This document shows, piece after piece, positions 1 through 42,100 of a stretch of 64,000 bases of DNA. The notes beneath the pieces were generated by a model. The model was given only the letters and a program-made list of their open reading frames with translations. It ran no database searches and was not told the origin of the DNA. A program made the translations under genes and the position numbers. How positions within the stretch are numbered: position 1 is the stretch's first letter; every line of letters begins with the position of its first letter. Location: NCBI GenBank assembly GCA_025345505.1, contig JANVCC010000030.1, positions 10,826,841 to 10,890,840 on the forward strand. Reading direction: 5' to 3'. Origin of the DNA: Todiramphus chloris collaris. Lineage: Eukaryota; Chordata; Aves; Coraciiformes; Alcedinidae.

Positions 1-2748
1 GTGCGGGGGCAGCGTTCTGGCCAGCCCTGTGCTGACAGAGAGGTTTTTCTCCATGAATGGACAAACCATCAGCTAATCCCCTTGGCTCGGGGCAGGCGCC
101 AGGGGGTCCTAGTGCCTGCTGCTGCTGGCTGGGGGAATGCAGGCTGCCCTCCAGAGCAGGACTGTCACGGCCCCCTGACTCCTCTCAGATAAACCAGAAT
201 TAAATGTACTGGGTGTGTGTGTGAGAGCAGGTTTCCTGCCTTCCTGGGGTTATTTGCAGAGACGCCTGCATGTACTGGGGCAGGGCAGTTTGTTCTTCTG
301 CCTAATTCATTGAGCCCCGTGGTGGGCAGCAGGGGCCGGGGACCGGAGCAGGAAGGGGTTAGCCCTTCTTTGCCATCCCTTGCCCCTCAAACTTACAGCT
401 GCCACCCCCTCAGCTCACTGTCCCCTCAGCTCACTGCACCACACTACCCACCTGCCTGACAACATTGTCCCTTTGTTCTTGTGGTGTCCGCCCCTCCACA
501 GGGACCAGCCTGGGCACCAACACCCCCTGTGCCTCTACTGACAGCTCCCAGCAGGATGGCGAGGAAGGGACAAGAGCTTTCATTCCACAAGGCCATTGGT
601 ATTCTCCAGTTTAAGCCATGCTTCTGAGGGCTTTAAAATATGCCAATTATTTGCTTTCATGTGGGTCTTAAGTTTTGTCCTGCTTGGTGCTTACCCACTT
701 CCATGCTCTGCCATGCTGCTAGCTCTTCAGGGCAAAGACAAGGGTCATCTCCAGATCTTTTCCTCCACCCCCTCTTGTCTGTATGTGTGTCTTCTCCCTC
801 CTTTTTTTAATCCCTTTTGGACAGAGCACATATCTTTTGCAGCAGCTTTGCAAAAGTTCTGGGATACCTGGTCGCAGTAGAGGAAAACACCCACCAGTGG
901 CATCCAGCCATGTAGGGGACAAATAAATGGGAATGAAAGGGGCATTGGGAGAGCATTTCAACTTGAGAGACTCACTGCTCTTGGTGTGCTCCCTTCTCTC
1001 CTATATACTGGTCTCCAGCCTGCTGTACCAGCTGGGTGGTTGCAGCTGGGGTGCCCAGAGCCATTCCGTGCCATCCCTGGCTGCTCCTCTGCCCTGTGCC
1101 CAGCATAGGCTGGCACTAGGATGCAGAACAGCCACCCTCTGGAGCACCATTCTGACTGCTCCTGCTTTTGCCGATGTTGAACTCTTTTTTTTTTTTTTTT
1201 TGTGGGGGGGGGGGGGGGGGGCGGAATGATGCTCATGCTTGCTCTTGTGAGGGTCATCTTTACAGGGCAGAGAGGGGCTGGGTGGCATTGCAAAGCTGCC
1301 AGGTGAACCCCAGGAGCCATCAGAGATTCTCCACCTGACTTCTTGCGTGGCCTCTGCATCTGCTTCTCTTTGCAACAGCCACTCATATGCCCTCGGGCAC
1401 CAGCAGAGGTGGGCAGCCCCTGTGGCTGCTTGTACTGCCCAGAAAGGCATGGTGCTGTTCCAGTATGGATCTCAGCAGGGACCTTCAAGTCCTCTTTTGC
1501 AGCTGCTACAGAGTTGTCACTTCCCAGCCCTTTCTCCTGAGAAAGCAGCTCTGGCTTTGGTACTTAGTCTGCCCTGGATGCAGGAAGCATTTAGATGAGC
1601 AGCTGAGGCTGAGTCACTCTGCCTCCAGTGGACAGGCAGGAAAGGAGCCAGCACCCAGCTCCTCTTTGGTGCTGGAGCTGGGCTCCTGCCCACAGCGAGG
1701 GGCGTCTGAGCAGCACTGTGCTGTGGTTTTGTGGTCAGGGCTAGACCGTGACCCTGCTTCCCACCCTCCACCTGCCTGCCTCACTGCCTTTGCAGGCAGA
1801 TCCAGGTAGATGGTGCTTAGGCCAGAAGTGGTGGATCCGTCCCAGGGCAGAAGCCATCCTAGCAGCAGAGGAGGAATTTGGAGCAGAAAGCATCTGTATG
1901 CCACACACTAGGACAGCTGACCCCACGGGGAGTGGGGCTGCTTGGGAAGGTCCCAGCTTGAATCCCGATCAGTGAGCCCTGGCCACGCGCTGGCCCTGGG
2001 GGCAGAGCAGGTTGGGGCTGCAGTGGATGGAGCTCTGGTGGCCTTGGTGCTGTATGGCCTCCTCCCAGGCAATGCCAGGGAGTAGCTGGGGGCTGTGGGC
2101 GCAGGGGCTGTGTTGTGCCAGCCTGCAAGGTCATTTCAATGTCACCTAACATGGCTGATGGCTGGATTTCATGATTACCCTCCCGGTTTGGGTTTCTTCT
2201 GACGCATCTGTTGTTTCAGAAAAAAAACCAACCCAGTCCTAAACGCTCTAAGGGGGGAGGGTGAAAAGTGGCAAGTGAGAAGAGAAGTGATGCAGTCTCA
2301 AAATTCCATGGCAACGTCCTTTTCATCATAGGATGGGAAAAAGCAGGCTTTTGTTTCTGCTGGCGGTATAACACAGGCATTAATCATGCTGCTGGGGCTG
2401 GGGATGGCAAAGAATGCACAAGGAAGGAGCAGCAGGAGCTGGAGAGGGTCTGGGCAAGTCCAGCTGAGGCCGTGGCCCCTCCAACCCCACAGTGCCAACG
2501 TGTGTGGCTTTGGGCATGTCCCCCCAGCTCTGGGGTGAAGGAAGGCTGTGATCTTCCCATGCCGGTGCCAGTGCTGGACTCCCATGGGCAGGTGCTAAAG
2601 CAGAAAGGAGCCTGAGGGAAGTAGCCATTTCCCTCATGCCATACCCAGCAGGATGTTTGGGCAAGGCTCTGCCCTGTTGTCTCATGAGTGGGAGGTGGGT
2701 GGTGGGGGTACCACAGGTGGCCTCATGTTCCCATCTGTTTGCCCTTAG
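1..2748 (+). other. KIF1A: KIF1A 5' intron sequence
   Basis: No exon can be supported here. The first recognisable coding bases are at 2749, entered in phase 1, so this stretch is the intron before the ILNPKQ exon. No start-codon exon of the MAGASVKVAVRVRPF type was found. The open frames present are short and do not resemble proteins. The only striking structure is the T17/G18 homopolymer pair at 1185-1221. Confidence 0.75.
1185..1221 (+). repeat. T(17) followed by G(18) homopolymer run
   Basis: Seventeen T, then GT, then eighteen G (1204-1221). A T-run beside a long G-run could form a G-quadruplex or triplex, or mark a sequencing or assembly weak point. It lies within KIF1A intronic DNA. 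Confidence 0.9.
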
Positions 2749-32597
<29,849 letters not shown>

Positions 32598-34269
32598 CCT
32601 GTAAAACACCCTCCATCTCATCCGTCTGCCAACAGGATCAAGTTAGCTGATTCTGTCTCAAGATTCCCATGTTAATGTCTGATCTCTCACACCATCTGCT
32701 GCCCCAGCTGTCTGCTCCATGGAAGGATCTGTCTCGATTCACACCTTCATGGGGGAAACTCACTTCAGTTTGTAGCTGCAAAAGCCTGGACCCACCTGGG
32801 CAGAATTTCTTGTGCGCGTGCAATCTGCCTGTCCCCACATGAGTGACCTTCATATCACACCATCTGTACTGCTCCAGAGAGGTCCCTGTTGGAGGGGAGG
32901 GAGCGAGGAGGGTAGTTTCAGCTTAAAGCTGGTCTTTCATCTACAGAGGTGGAAGTGTAGTAAAACTCAGAGGTGGGAAAGCAGAAGGAATTGCCTCCAT
33001 GCAAAGGGAAAGTCGTAGCTTAGGTATGGGGATTTCCTAGTTTAATGATGTTTCTGCAAGAGATGGCAGGGTAAGATCAGGTGTCTATAGTTTAAGATGA
33101 TAATTTATGAAGTATTTATTTCTATTTACATCACAAAATTCCCGTAAGTTGGGTCCTGGCCCCTGGACAACACCTCCCCCAGGCAGGGGAGAGCCTTGGT
33201 GATAGGCCAGGGTCCTGGTTATGCCTTCCCTGGGACATCCCTGGTATGTATCTGGTGGTAGCGGAGCTCTCACCCTCACTCCCTGCCCTTCCCCAACCCT
33301 CTGCTTTGCCCCTCCTGCAGCTTAAACTACTCCTCTGAGTGGTGCCTGGACAGCCCACCATGTCTTCCCAAAGGAGGCAATTCCTACTTGCCCCATCTAC
33401 CCCTGGGAGGGAGGAGCTCGCTGTCTCGGCTGGCCAGGTCACCCACATCCATGCAGAGTGGTCACCTCACTTTGGAGCTTGATCCTGCTGGAGGGAAAAG
33501 GAGGGCTCTGGAGATGGCTCTGCCTGTCATCTTGCATGAGGCTGTCCTTCCCAAACAAAACCACGCAAGCCACAGCAACTGTCCTGGCCTGGGAGCCCCA
33601 GGGGCTTGTCCAAAGGGATTCCCTGCCTCTTAGGGCAGGATGCCAAAGGTCCCATCCCTGGGGGGAGTGTGGAGGTTCAGGTGGCCACTTCCAAAGCCAG
33701 ATGGGAAACTTCTCCAAGCTAGGAACAACTCTTCCAATCCACAGGATCCATGTTGCCCTCTCCCAAGTCATGTCCCTTCTCCTCCTGGCAGAAAGACAGG
33801 CTTGAAGCAGCTTGGAGGGACGGGGGAGAGGCTGGTGTGGGAGTGTCGGGGTGGGAATGTGGCTTCTTTTTACTGCTGTAGCTGGTGTTTTCTCACTCCC
33901 TTTCCCCTGCTGCAGCAGTGAGCGTTCACCTCCTTCCCAGTCTGCCTCCATCAGCACATCAGTCCTGGGGGCTTCCTGCAGCAGAGATGGCTTTGCTGAA
34001 AAGACCTCCTCCAGACATCACTGCTTCCCACTTTACCCAGCAGCAGCTCTCCCTCACCTCCTCCGCCTCTCACCCATAGGGAGATGCTTTTGTTCAGGGC
34101 TTCCTGAGCCGCTTGCAGCATGTGGCACAGCTCTGGGCAGGAAGGCGAGCATCTTCCTCCCTGCATCTCCCTGGCACCCCCAGCTTTGCTGTCATGCCTT
34201 CGCAGCTGCCCTTCCCTCGCACAGCACGGCTGTGCCTTGGCTCTGCTGTACCTACCTGCACTGTCTGTG

Positions 34270-34287
34270 GTGTGTGTGTGTGTGTGT
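34270..34287 (+). repeat. (TG)9 microsatellite
   Basis: Nine consecutive TG dinucleotides in the putative KIF1A 3' UTR. Confidence 0.9.
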
Positions 34288-35448
34288 GGGATGTGGTGCC
34301 ATCTTCTTGTTACACATGTGTCATGGGGGGCATGGACAGTTAGGGACATGGCAGGTGGGCAGAGGCTTGCAGGGGACCCTCTCACTGCACATCAGGCGCC
34401 ATTCAGCTTGGGTTTCAGGTCACAGAAAGGGTTTTGGCATCCTTCCTGAGCCCCTGACAGTTCTACCCAGCCTCACCACAGCTTCTTGGGCATATCACTC
34501 CATCACTCCAGCCTAAAGCTGCGGTGGGGCTGCTTCTCCCAGCCCTACTCCCCGGGCAGGCAGCAGCTTGCCTGTCCAGGACAAGCTCCCCATCAGACAG
34601 GATTTTTAACCCCTGTGATTCAATTTAGAGACTTGGAGGCTGACTCGTGCTCCTTATGGAGGGAGAACTGCCTTCCTGGGGGCAGGAAGGGGCACAGCTG
34701 TGGCCAGGGCGAAGCAGGGGCTGGGGCTGCGGCATCCCAGCTCCTGTGCCCTGGGCAAGGACTAATTGGTACCATCCCAAATTTCAGCACAAGGGGCGAG
34801 GGTGCCCCAGGGAAGAAGGGAGGCTCTTCCAGGGTAGAGGCAGCTTCTGGGAGAGATGGGTCCTGCGTCTGCTGGGGACCAGACACAGGCTCATTGGCCG
34901 CAGCCAGGTGGTGCTGCCCATGCCGCAGGCGAGGGGTGGCCATGGGACGGGTGTCCTCCAGCTGAAGCCGAATCGTGCCTGAGGCCAGCAAACCTGCAGA
35001 GCAGACGACTCTGCTGGAGGCCGCCACACTTGGGGCTGAGGGAGACACAGCTGCTCACTGGGTGCCTGCAGCCTCCCTGCAGCACGTCCCTGGCTCACAG
35101 GCCACCTTTGCTGTCTGACCAGCTCTGCTGTTGCCAGCACTACGTGCTCCCCCAGTCAGTCCCCTGTCCACCATCCCTTCTACCACCACAGCCCCCCAGG
35201 ATGAGGAACGCAAACCTGAGGTTTAGGCATGACTATGAGCCCTGTCTGAAGAAAAATCTCCCAGGGCATGGAGGGCAGGTAAGCACCCGTGGGCAGGCAG
35301 GGGGCCTGCAGAGCACGGAGGCTGCCCTTCATGCCCTCCTGTTCCTGTAGGGGATGGCAGTGCACCTGGGCCCTCCCTGCCCTGTGTCTGGGGCTTGGCA
35401 CCTTGGGTCCTGGCCGTCTGCGTGCACGTGAGGTTTGTTTGGTTCTGA

Positions 35449-35454
35449 AATAAA
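35449..35454 (+). terminator. KIF1A: Poly(A) signal of KIF1A
   Basis: Canonical AATAAA, the first on the plus strand after the KIF1A stop codon, followed by the GT-containing stretch ATGTGGTATTTAATG. ILKAP begins about 0.7 kb downstream. Confidence 0.6.
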
Positions 35455-35639
35455 TGTGGTATTTAATGCAAACACCCCCAGCACCGCCGAGCTCTCCTTC
35501 CTGGGGTGGTTGGGCAGGGCAGGCACCTTCAGGCCAGCAGCGCCCGCAGCAGGGCAGCCCACGGTGGCCCGGGGCTGTGCCGCTCTGGGCCCCACGGGGC
35601 AGGTTGCACCCGGTACTGGCACGGATCTTGGCCCTGGGC

Positions 35640-35905
35640 TGTGCCCGGGGAGAGCTGTGCTTGGGGGGGGGGAGGGTGTGTGCGGGAGCTGTGCCTCGCA
35701 GAGGGATGTGCCCGGGGTGCTCAGGGGGGAGCTGTGCCCCGAAGGTAGCTGTGCCCGGGGGGTGGCTGTGCCCGGAAGGGAGGATGTGCCCGGGGGAAGC
35801 TGTTCTCGGAGGGGAGGATGTGCCCGGGGGGTGGCGGTGCCCGGGGGCAGCTGTTCTCGGAGGGGAGGATGTGCCGGGCGGAAGCTGTGCCGGCGGGGCC
35901 GCGAT
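35640..35905 (+). repeat. GC-rich minisatellite upstream of ILKAP
   Basis: Imperfect tandem units built from GTGCCCGGGG, GCTGTTCTCGGAGGGGAG and GAGGATGTGCC. The 27-base stretch from 35799 recurs almost unchanged from 35850. It lies between the KIF1A poly(A) signal and the ILKAP promoter. It depletes stop codons on both strands and produces long meaningless reading frames. Confidence 0.85.
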
Positions 35906-35959
35906 ACGGCTCTGGGTACCGGCACCGCCAGAGGGCGCCCCGCAGCCTCCCGCCCGGGG

Positions 35960-36132
35960 ACTGACAAGGGCGGGGCGGGGCCGGCGGCGGCTTTCCCTCT
36001 CCCGCCGGGCCGCGCGCACACTTCCGGCCCGTCGGCGGCCGCTGATTGGCCTGGCGGGGAGACGGGCAGCCCGGGGGGCGGGGCGACGCCTCGGCAGGAG
36101 GAAGCGGCTCCGGCGGCGGCGCTGGCGGCGGG
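35960..36132 (+). promoter_or_regulatory. ILKAP: ILKAP CpG-island promoter
   Basis: A dense CpG stretch runs from about 35.86 to 36.44 kb across the first exon. Recognisable sites are tandem GC boxes GGGCGGGGCGGGGCC (35968-35982), an ETS-type CTTCCGG (36021-36027), and an inverted CCAAT box ATTGG (36045-36049), 85-165 bases before the ATG. There is no TATA box. This is the usual make-up of a housekeeping promoter. The transcription start (about 36.05-36.12 kb) is inferred. Confidence 0.75.
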
Positions 36133-39100
36133 ATGGATCTGTTCGGGGACCTCCCGGAGCCCGGCTCCTCGTCGGCGGGTGAGAGCGCCTCGGCCCCTGC
36201 GGCGGGGGCCCGGCCGCTCTCCGGCTTTGGCGCTGTGCTCCGCCCTGCCTCTCCGGCTCTCGCCCGGGCGCGGCCTGATAGGCCGCGGAGCCCCGCCGAG
36301 CCGTGGGCAGCGAGCCTCTCTGGGCCCGCCGCTCCAGGGGGCGCCTCGGGGCGGCGGTAGCAGCCGAGGGCCCCCAGCGCCTTGGGGGCGGAGGGGAGGG
36401 GAGCGGGGGGGGAGAGGGGGCGTGGGAGTTTGAGAGGGCGGCTGCAGGAGGGGGCGGCTTAAAAATCGCTGGAGAAATTGCAAGGTTTGGGTGGGTTTTT
36501 TGCTCCCTTGGGACTCGTTCAAATGCAAAGTGTTATCCATGCGATTTAGGCTGCGCTGGGGCCTTTCCCTTTTTCTGTGATGCTGTGGGTTGTGGGACTG
36601 TGGAGAGCTGTAATGGTGTTACCCGAGATAATTCGATGCTTTCTGGGTCCCTTCCGTTCTATAACATCTTGATAGGGCTGCTGAGGGATGTTAATACAAG
36701 TTGAATAGATTGCTAGCAAAAGAAAAACCCAACCAACCAACAAAAGCTGTTTTCAAGATAAAAATTCACAGGGCCCCAGGCAGGTGGTTGTCTCGTTTGT
36801 GTAGGAGCTGCCTAAACTACAGATGGAAGAAAGGTAGCCAGGGCTTTCCTTGATTACATCACCTGTGCTCAGGGGCTGTCCTAGGAACCAGCCCCTGAGT
36901 GCCTGCACTGGGTCCTGACCTCTGCCTTGGTGTCTTACAGGGAAGGAAGCCCAGAAAGGCCCTCTGCTCTTTGATGATCTCCCACCAGCCAGCAGTGCTG
37001 AATCAGGTATGGGTGCTCCATTTCTGCTGTTAGTGCAGCTTACTGTGTTTTCTACATCAGCCTCTCTTGAGATGAAACTTGTGTAAAACCTTTTCTTTGT
37101 TAGACAGGATAAAGACAGTTGAGTTATCAGCATTTGTGTGTGGATCAGCTTCTTTCCTTTTCTTGCATTTTGTTTTTGGGTAACCAGAATGTCACAGATG
37201 TTCCATGTGTATTCCAGAATACATTCCATATAAATATTCCTTGAGACAAATGTAAGGCCCGAGTCTCCCCCCACCATCCAGTAACAGAAGGTGAAATGTG
37301 ACTTGCTAGTCTAAACTGGTATTGGATAATTTTTGCACCTTGGGAGGGGCATACACAGAGCATTATTCCCTCAAAGGGACAAAGGTATTTAGTTGTTCTT
37401 GCCTTTTTCTTGTGCTCCAGGAAAAGGAGGCTCTTTACTTTTTGATGATCTTCCACCAGCCAGCAGCGGTGACACAGGTAAGGGGCTGTGTCATCTCCCC
37501 AAGCCTTTGCTAACCTGCCCTTCTCAGGAAGACCCTCTGATGTAGTCAGTTGTGTTGGGTACATGGCAAGTTAACCAGGTGTCCAGATTGGCTGACGCAG
37601 GTTGTGCCAATCTGTGTCCCCGTTATTTAAATAATGATTCTGAGTCTTTAAAAGTAAACTCAGGCCTCTTCCCAGAATTGCATCTCTCAGATGTCTTCTG
37701 GGGATTCCTATCATCTGTGTCTGAAACCTCACTGCTTTAGGAGTGAAAATATGCATGTGCTTGCTAAGAGTGAAGTCAGTGATGGCCTGGTGCTGCCACT
37801 GCCCTGGCTTCTGGTGCTTCCCTGTTGTGGGCCCAGGCTGCCTTCCTGTTCCTAGCTGTAAATGTCTTCAAAACTAGACTGCTGGTCTGGGAAGGCTTTT
37901 TGAATGCAGCCAAGGGTTTGCCGTCATCTGGGAAGAGGTGAGATAATTCACTGTACCGTGCAAGACTAAATCTCCAGAAGGAAAAGGCTAGGGTTCTGAC
38001 ATCATGGGAATCATATTTTGCTTGCTACCTTTAATTTGTAACCTGTCATCTGAAACTCCTAACAATGTTCAGAAGTAATAAAATACCATTCTTTGCATTG
38101 TTGTGGGCACAATTTATAGGCACAAGTAATAAAAAAAGGGAAGTTTTCCAACCTGAGATATTAACAGATAACTGTTAGAAAGGCTGGTAGCTAAGAAACT
38201 GCAGGTTGGTACAGAGAATCAGTAGCCTGCCAGCCGAACGCAACTGTACCCTGTCTGAGGTAGGGTCACACAGTGTAAAGTGATCATATGGGTGCTCAAG
38301 GCAGTGACAGGTGCCTCAGATTCTACGTGCTGAGTGAAGTTGTGTGTGCATTTGTGGTCAGCTTGTATGCCTTGTTCAGTAATAACTGGTCACTTAATGC
38401 TGTGTGAGCCTATGCTCCTGAGAATGCTTTGGTGTGAAAGGGCTTGCTGATGAATTGATGGAAGTAAAACAGAGCTGGAAGACTTCAGCCACCTGTGTTC
38501 TTGCTTTCTTTCAGCCTCCAGTGCTACTGAGCAGGTCTTATCAGCGGGGAGCCACAGGAAAGGGGAGAAGAGAAAGTCCTTGGAGGAGGAAGAGAAGAAT
38601 GGAAGGGAAGAATTTGTGGAAAAGAAAGTTTGTAAAGGTTTTCAGACAGTTTGAAAACACATGTACTCGATTTGTACTTTTGACATTGGGCTGAGTAAGT
38701 CCAGACCAAAGCTAAGCTTTGTTTCTTCAGTCCGCTTGCATTTTCAGCCTCTTGTAGGGAAGAAACTGCTGTGGTGAGCTACAGAAGTCCCTTGAGCTCT
38801 CTGGCACTCTCTCACCTGGGCCTTCTTACCAGCCATGCTGAGGTAGAAGAAGCTGAGCAGCAAGCACCTCGATGCTCGCAGGATCATTTCCTGTGCTGCC
38901 AAGAGGGAGATTTTGAAACCTCTGGAAGGCTAAAGCCACACCAGTTTCTTTTGTTACATCCCCAGATCCATCCACTGTGTGGCTGCTAAGAAAGCAACAG
39001 AGAGAGACTTGCTATCACATATTGGGCAGTTGACTTCAGGTGCCCACGTTACGTTGTGGCTTTGGGAATAAGATACATTCAGGGTACAAAGGAAAGGATG

Positions 39101-42100
39101 TGTCCTGGAAACAGCAGACCCCGATTTTGTATCCTTAGCACCTTCTTCAAAGCTGTGCTTTGTTTAATCTGTGGATTCAGTGCCACATGCTTCTCCTGTC
39201 TCCCCACCCCTTTTTAGTAAGAGCCCTGTCCAGTGCTCATCAGTCCTGACTGGCTACATCTGCCTGCCAAAATGGAGACAAGCAGCTTTTATAGCTGCTG
39301 ACCTTGGAGGCACTTAAAAACCCATGTTACACAACAAATATATCCTGTTTGCCAGAAGGTGACAGATGTTTTGCTGCAGGATGAGGGCCATACTTTTCTG
39401 CAGTGCCAGAACAGGGTTCTGAAAGCTGAAAAGTGATCGCTGATTTATTGAGGAAATGGAAGAGTTTGATTTGCATGCATGCATCTGCTTTGTTCCCCTT
39501 CAGGTTCAGTGAGCATTCTTGGATTGAAGGGTTATGTGGCAGAGAGGAAAGGTGAAAGAGAAGACATGCAGGATGCACATGTCATCTTAAATGATATCAC
39601 TGAGGAATGCCAGCCTCTGCCCTCTCAAATGTAAGTGGCTTCCAACTGCCAGAATAAAGCTGTGGGTGACAAGCCATCACAGGGGTGAAGGAGCTCCAGC
39701 TTGCTTCAGCTAAGCCCATGATACGATCCTATTTGCTTGGAGCAGATGATGCTCTTGACTATGCCTGTGTCAGTGGTGTGTAATTTGGGCTTCTTATTGG
39801 GAGACATGAGTTGAATCACTAGGTGTGTTCTTGGGCAGATCACAGGACTACTATACACAGATACTTTTCTTGGAGTGATGCTCAGTGGATTCAGGCACTG
39901 ACCTCACAAGACTTGTGAGGGCCCAAAAATTGGGTATTGAGCTTCTTTTATCCAAATCTAAGTGTGGATGTTTGATCATGCCTTGCCTTGGGGACTTTAC
40001 AGTGTGTAAAACCCTAACCGTGGCAATGGAGAACAACTGAAGAAGAGAAAACTGATGTCATAGCTCTCTCATTTGAAAAGTTTAAATCTCTTAGCAAATG
40101 AACACATATAAGTGTGTGTTAAGGGGGAGTGTGTGTATTTAAAGGAATGCTGTCAAGCCTCATCCTAATAGTGGATTTAGCTTCTGAACTAATATTGTAC
40201 TGTGAGCTTTGTGTGCTGACAGATCTGAGATTCTTGTCTGTAGCATGCTTTCAACAAGTTTAGGCATGGAATGAACTGTAGGATTGGTTAGACTGATGTC
40301 TGCATAGTGCTGAGGAGTTGCAGTGCCCTTGAGGTAAGGTGTTTAGCTACTTTTGTGCCAACTTGTGGTCTATAAACTCTCTTCTCCCTTTCATTTTCTT
40401 GAGGGGTGGAAAAATTGCAAGAAGGTTTTCAGCTCAGTGTTTGCACATGTAAATCATGGAATAAATCATGGAAATGATTGAATGTATTGAGCTTAGAGAC
40501 TTGCTGCCTTTGTTTGTGCCTTGAAGTGCAGTATTTATTCAGTTTGGCTGACACAGGGCAGGGTGTTAGTGACAAATGTACTTGATCCCACTCTCTGGCT
40601 AACAGCCTTTCTTAGCCCCTTTCTGCTACTCTTTGTTCTCTTACAGCACACGTGTCTCCTACTTCGCTGTTTTTGATGGCCATGGGGGAGTCCGAGCCTC
40701 AAAATTTGCAGCACAGAATCTGCACCAAAACCTGATTAAGAAATTTCCTAAAGGTGAGAGGAGTGGAATAAGGCTTGTAGGACAGCCATCACCTTTTCTG
40801 CCTTGACATTACGGGTAGGGAAACTGATCTGTTTGGGTGTAGCTCTGCAGTTCCCATCCCTTATTCCCAGTGGACTTGCAAGTCTGTGCTGTCTTGCAGG
40901 GAAGAGGGCTGGAAGCCTTTCTGGCACAAATGTACAAGTAGCCAGTTGTGAGTTGCTAAGCAAGTGTGAGATGCGCTGTTGCCAGTGCCGCTTCAAGCCT
41001 GAAAATATACCTGTGGGGAGAGGGGTATGTCATAAATTCTCCATACATGCTACCACGCAGATTTTTGGTGGTATGTCCTAGCTGCTCTGCACAGAGTCTG
41101 AGAAATGCCCTATCTGATTAAATGTTGGATGAGTCAAGGGAGGGACTGGATCAGATATGTTTTGGCTGGAGTTTAGTTGCTGTTTTCCCTGTCTGCCAGG
41201 TGAGGTAGTCAGCGTGGAGAAAACTGTGAAGAGATGCCTTTTGGACACCTTCAAACACACAGATGAGGAGTTTCTAAAGCAAGCATCCAGCCAGTAAGTG
41301 TAAACACTTCCCATGCATTTGTATTTCTTACCTTGCATCTCACAGGCTTTAGTTCTGAGCAGGACAGAGGAACCTTTCAGTCATGTCGATACTTTGGCAA
41401 AACCCCGTACAGCTTAGCTGTGCCAGGCTGTAACTCTGCCAGCTGAGTGCCTGCTAGACCTGGATTATGACATGTTCTGGTCTTACTCTGTGGGAAGCAA
41501 TCTGTAGAACCTTTTAAACTAAAATACATGTTTGTGGTAAAGGAAGGAATCAAAACATGACCAAGAATGCACCTCCATCCTTCCCAGGCCATGTTATTTG
41601 CCTTCATTTAAAGACTCACCATGTTGTTGCAGTGACTTATCACATACCACCAGAGATGGAGTCTCTGCACTGATGTCATCAAATCGTGACAGGAGGGCAT
41701 CTGTAGAGCAGTACTTTGCAGGCTGCTGTGTGCAGCTTTCTTTAAAGCTGCATTCCTGTTAGTGAGTGTGTGCTTACCAGGCTGGAGCACATCTTTGCAG
41801 TTGCTTTTAATGCCCTGTGATAAAAGACTTAACTCTCACAATGTAAATTTAAATCTTACTTTCTTCACCTCTTCTGAAAACAGAGCTGTTGATGAAGAGT
41901 GCCCTTCATCTTAAGCTTGTTTCTAATAGATTCTTTTAAAACAAAACTGAAAAGCACAGCAGCTGCTCTTTGTGACACGCCAGCTGGTCTCCCAGATGGG
42001 TTTTGAGTGCAGGCACCCTTACCTTCTCTGTCTCTGCTGAACTGTGGATCCACCTGTGTGGATTAAGGGGGACATAGATTGCATTTAAAATACAGTCACT

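Larger units (their letters stand above)
32598..35470 (+). other. KIF1A: KIF1A 3' UTR (about 2.9 kb)
   Basis: After the TAA at 32595-32597 no gene is recognisable until the CpG island near 35.9 kb. A canonical AATAAA occurs at 35449. The length fits the long KIF1A 3' UTR known in mammals. An AU-rich patch with ATTTATTT lies near 33112-33125 and a (TG)n run at 34270-34287. That the whole interval is one UTR is inferred. Confidence 0.6.

Noticed and set aside
35329-36540. 403-codon minus-strand and 332-codon plus-strand open frames over the ILKAP promoter
   Set aside because: They are produced by the G-rich minisatellite and CpG island, which lack stop codons. Residues are Pro/Gly/Arg/Ala repeats with no domain, and the region is promoter plus ILKAP exon 1.
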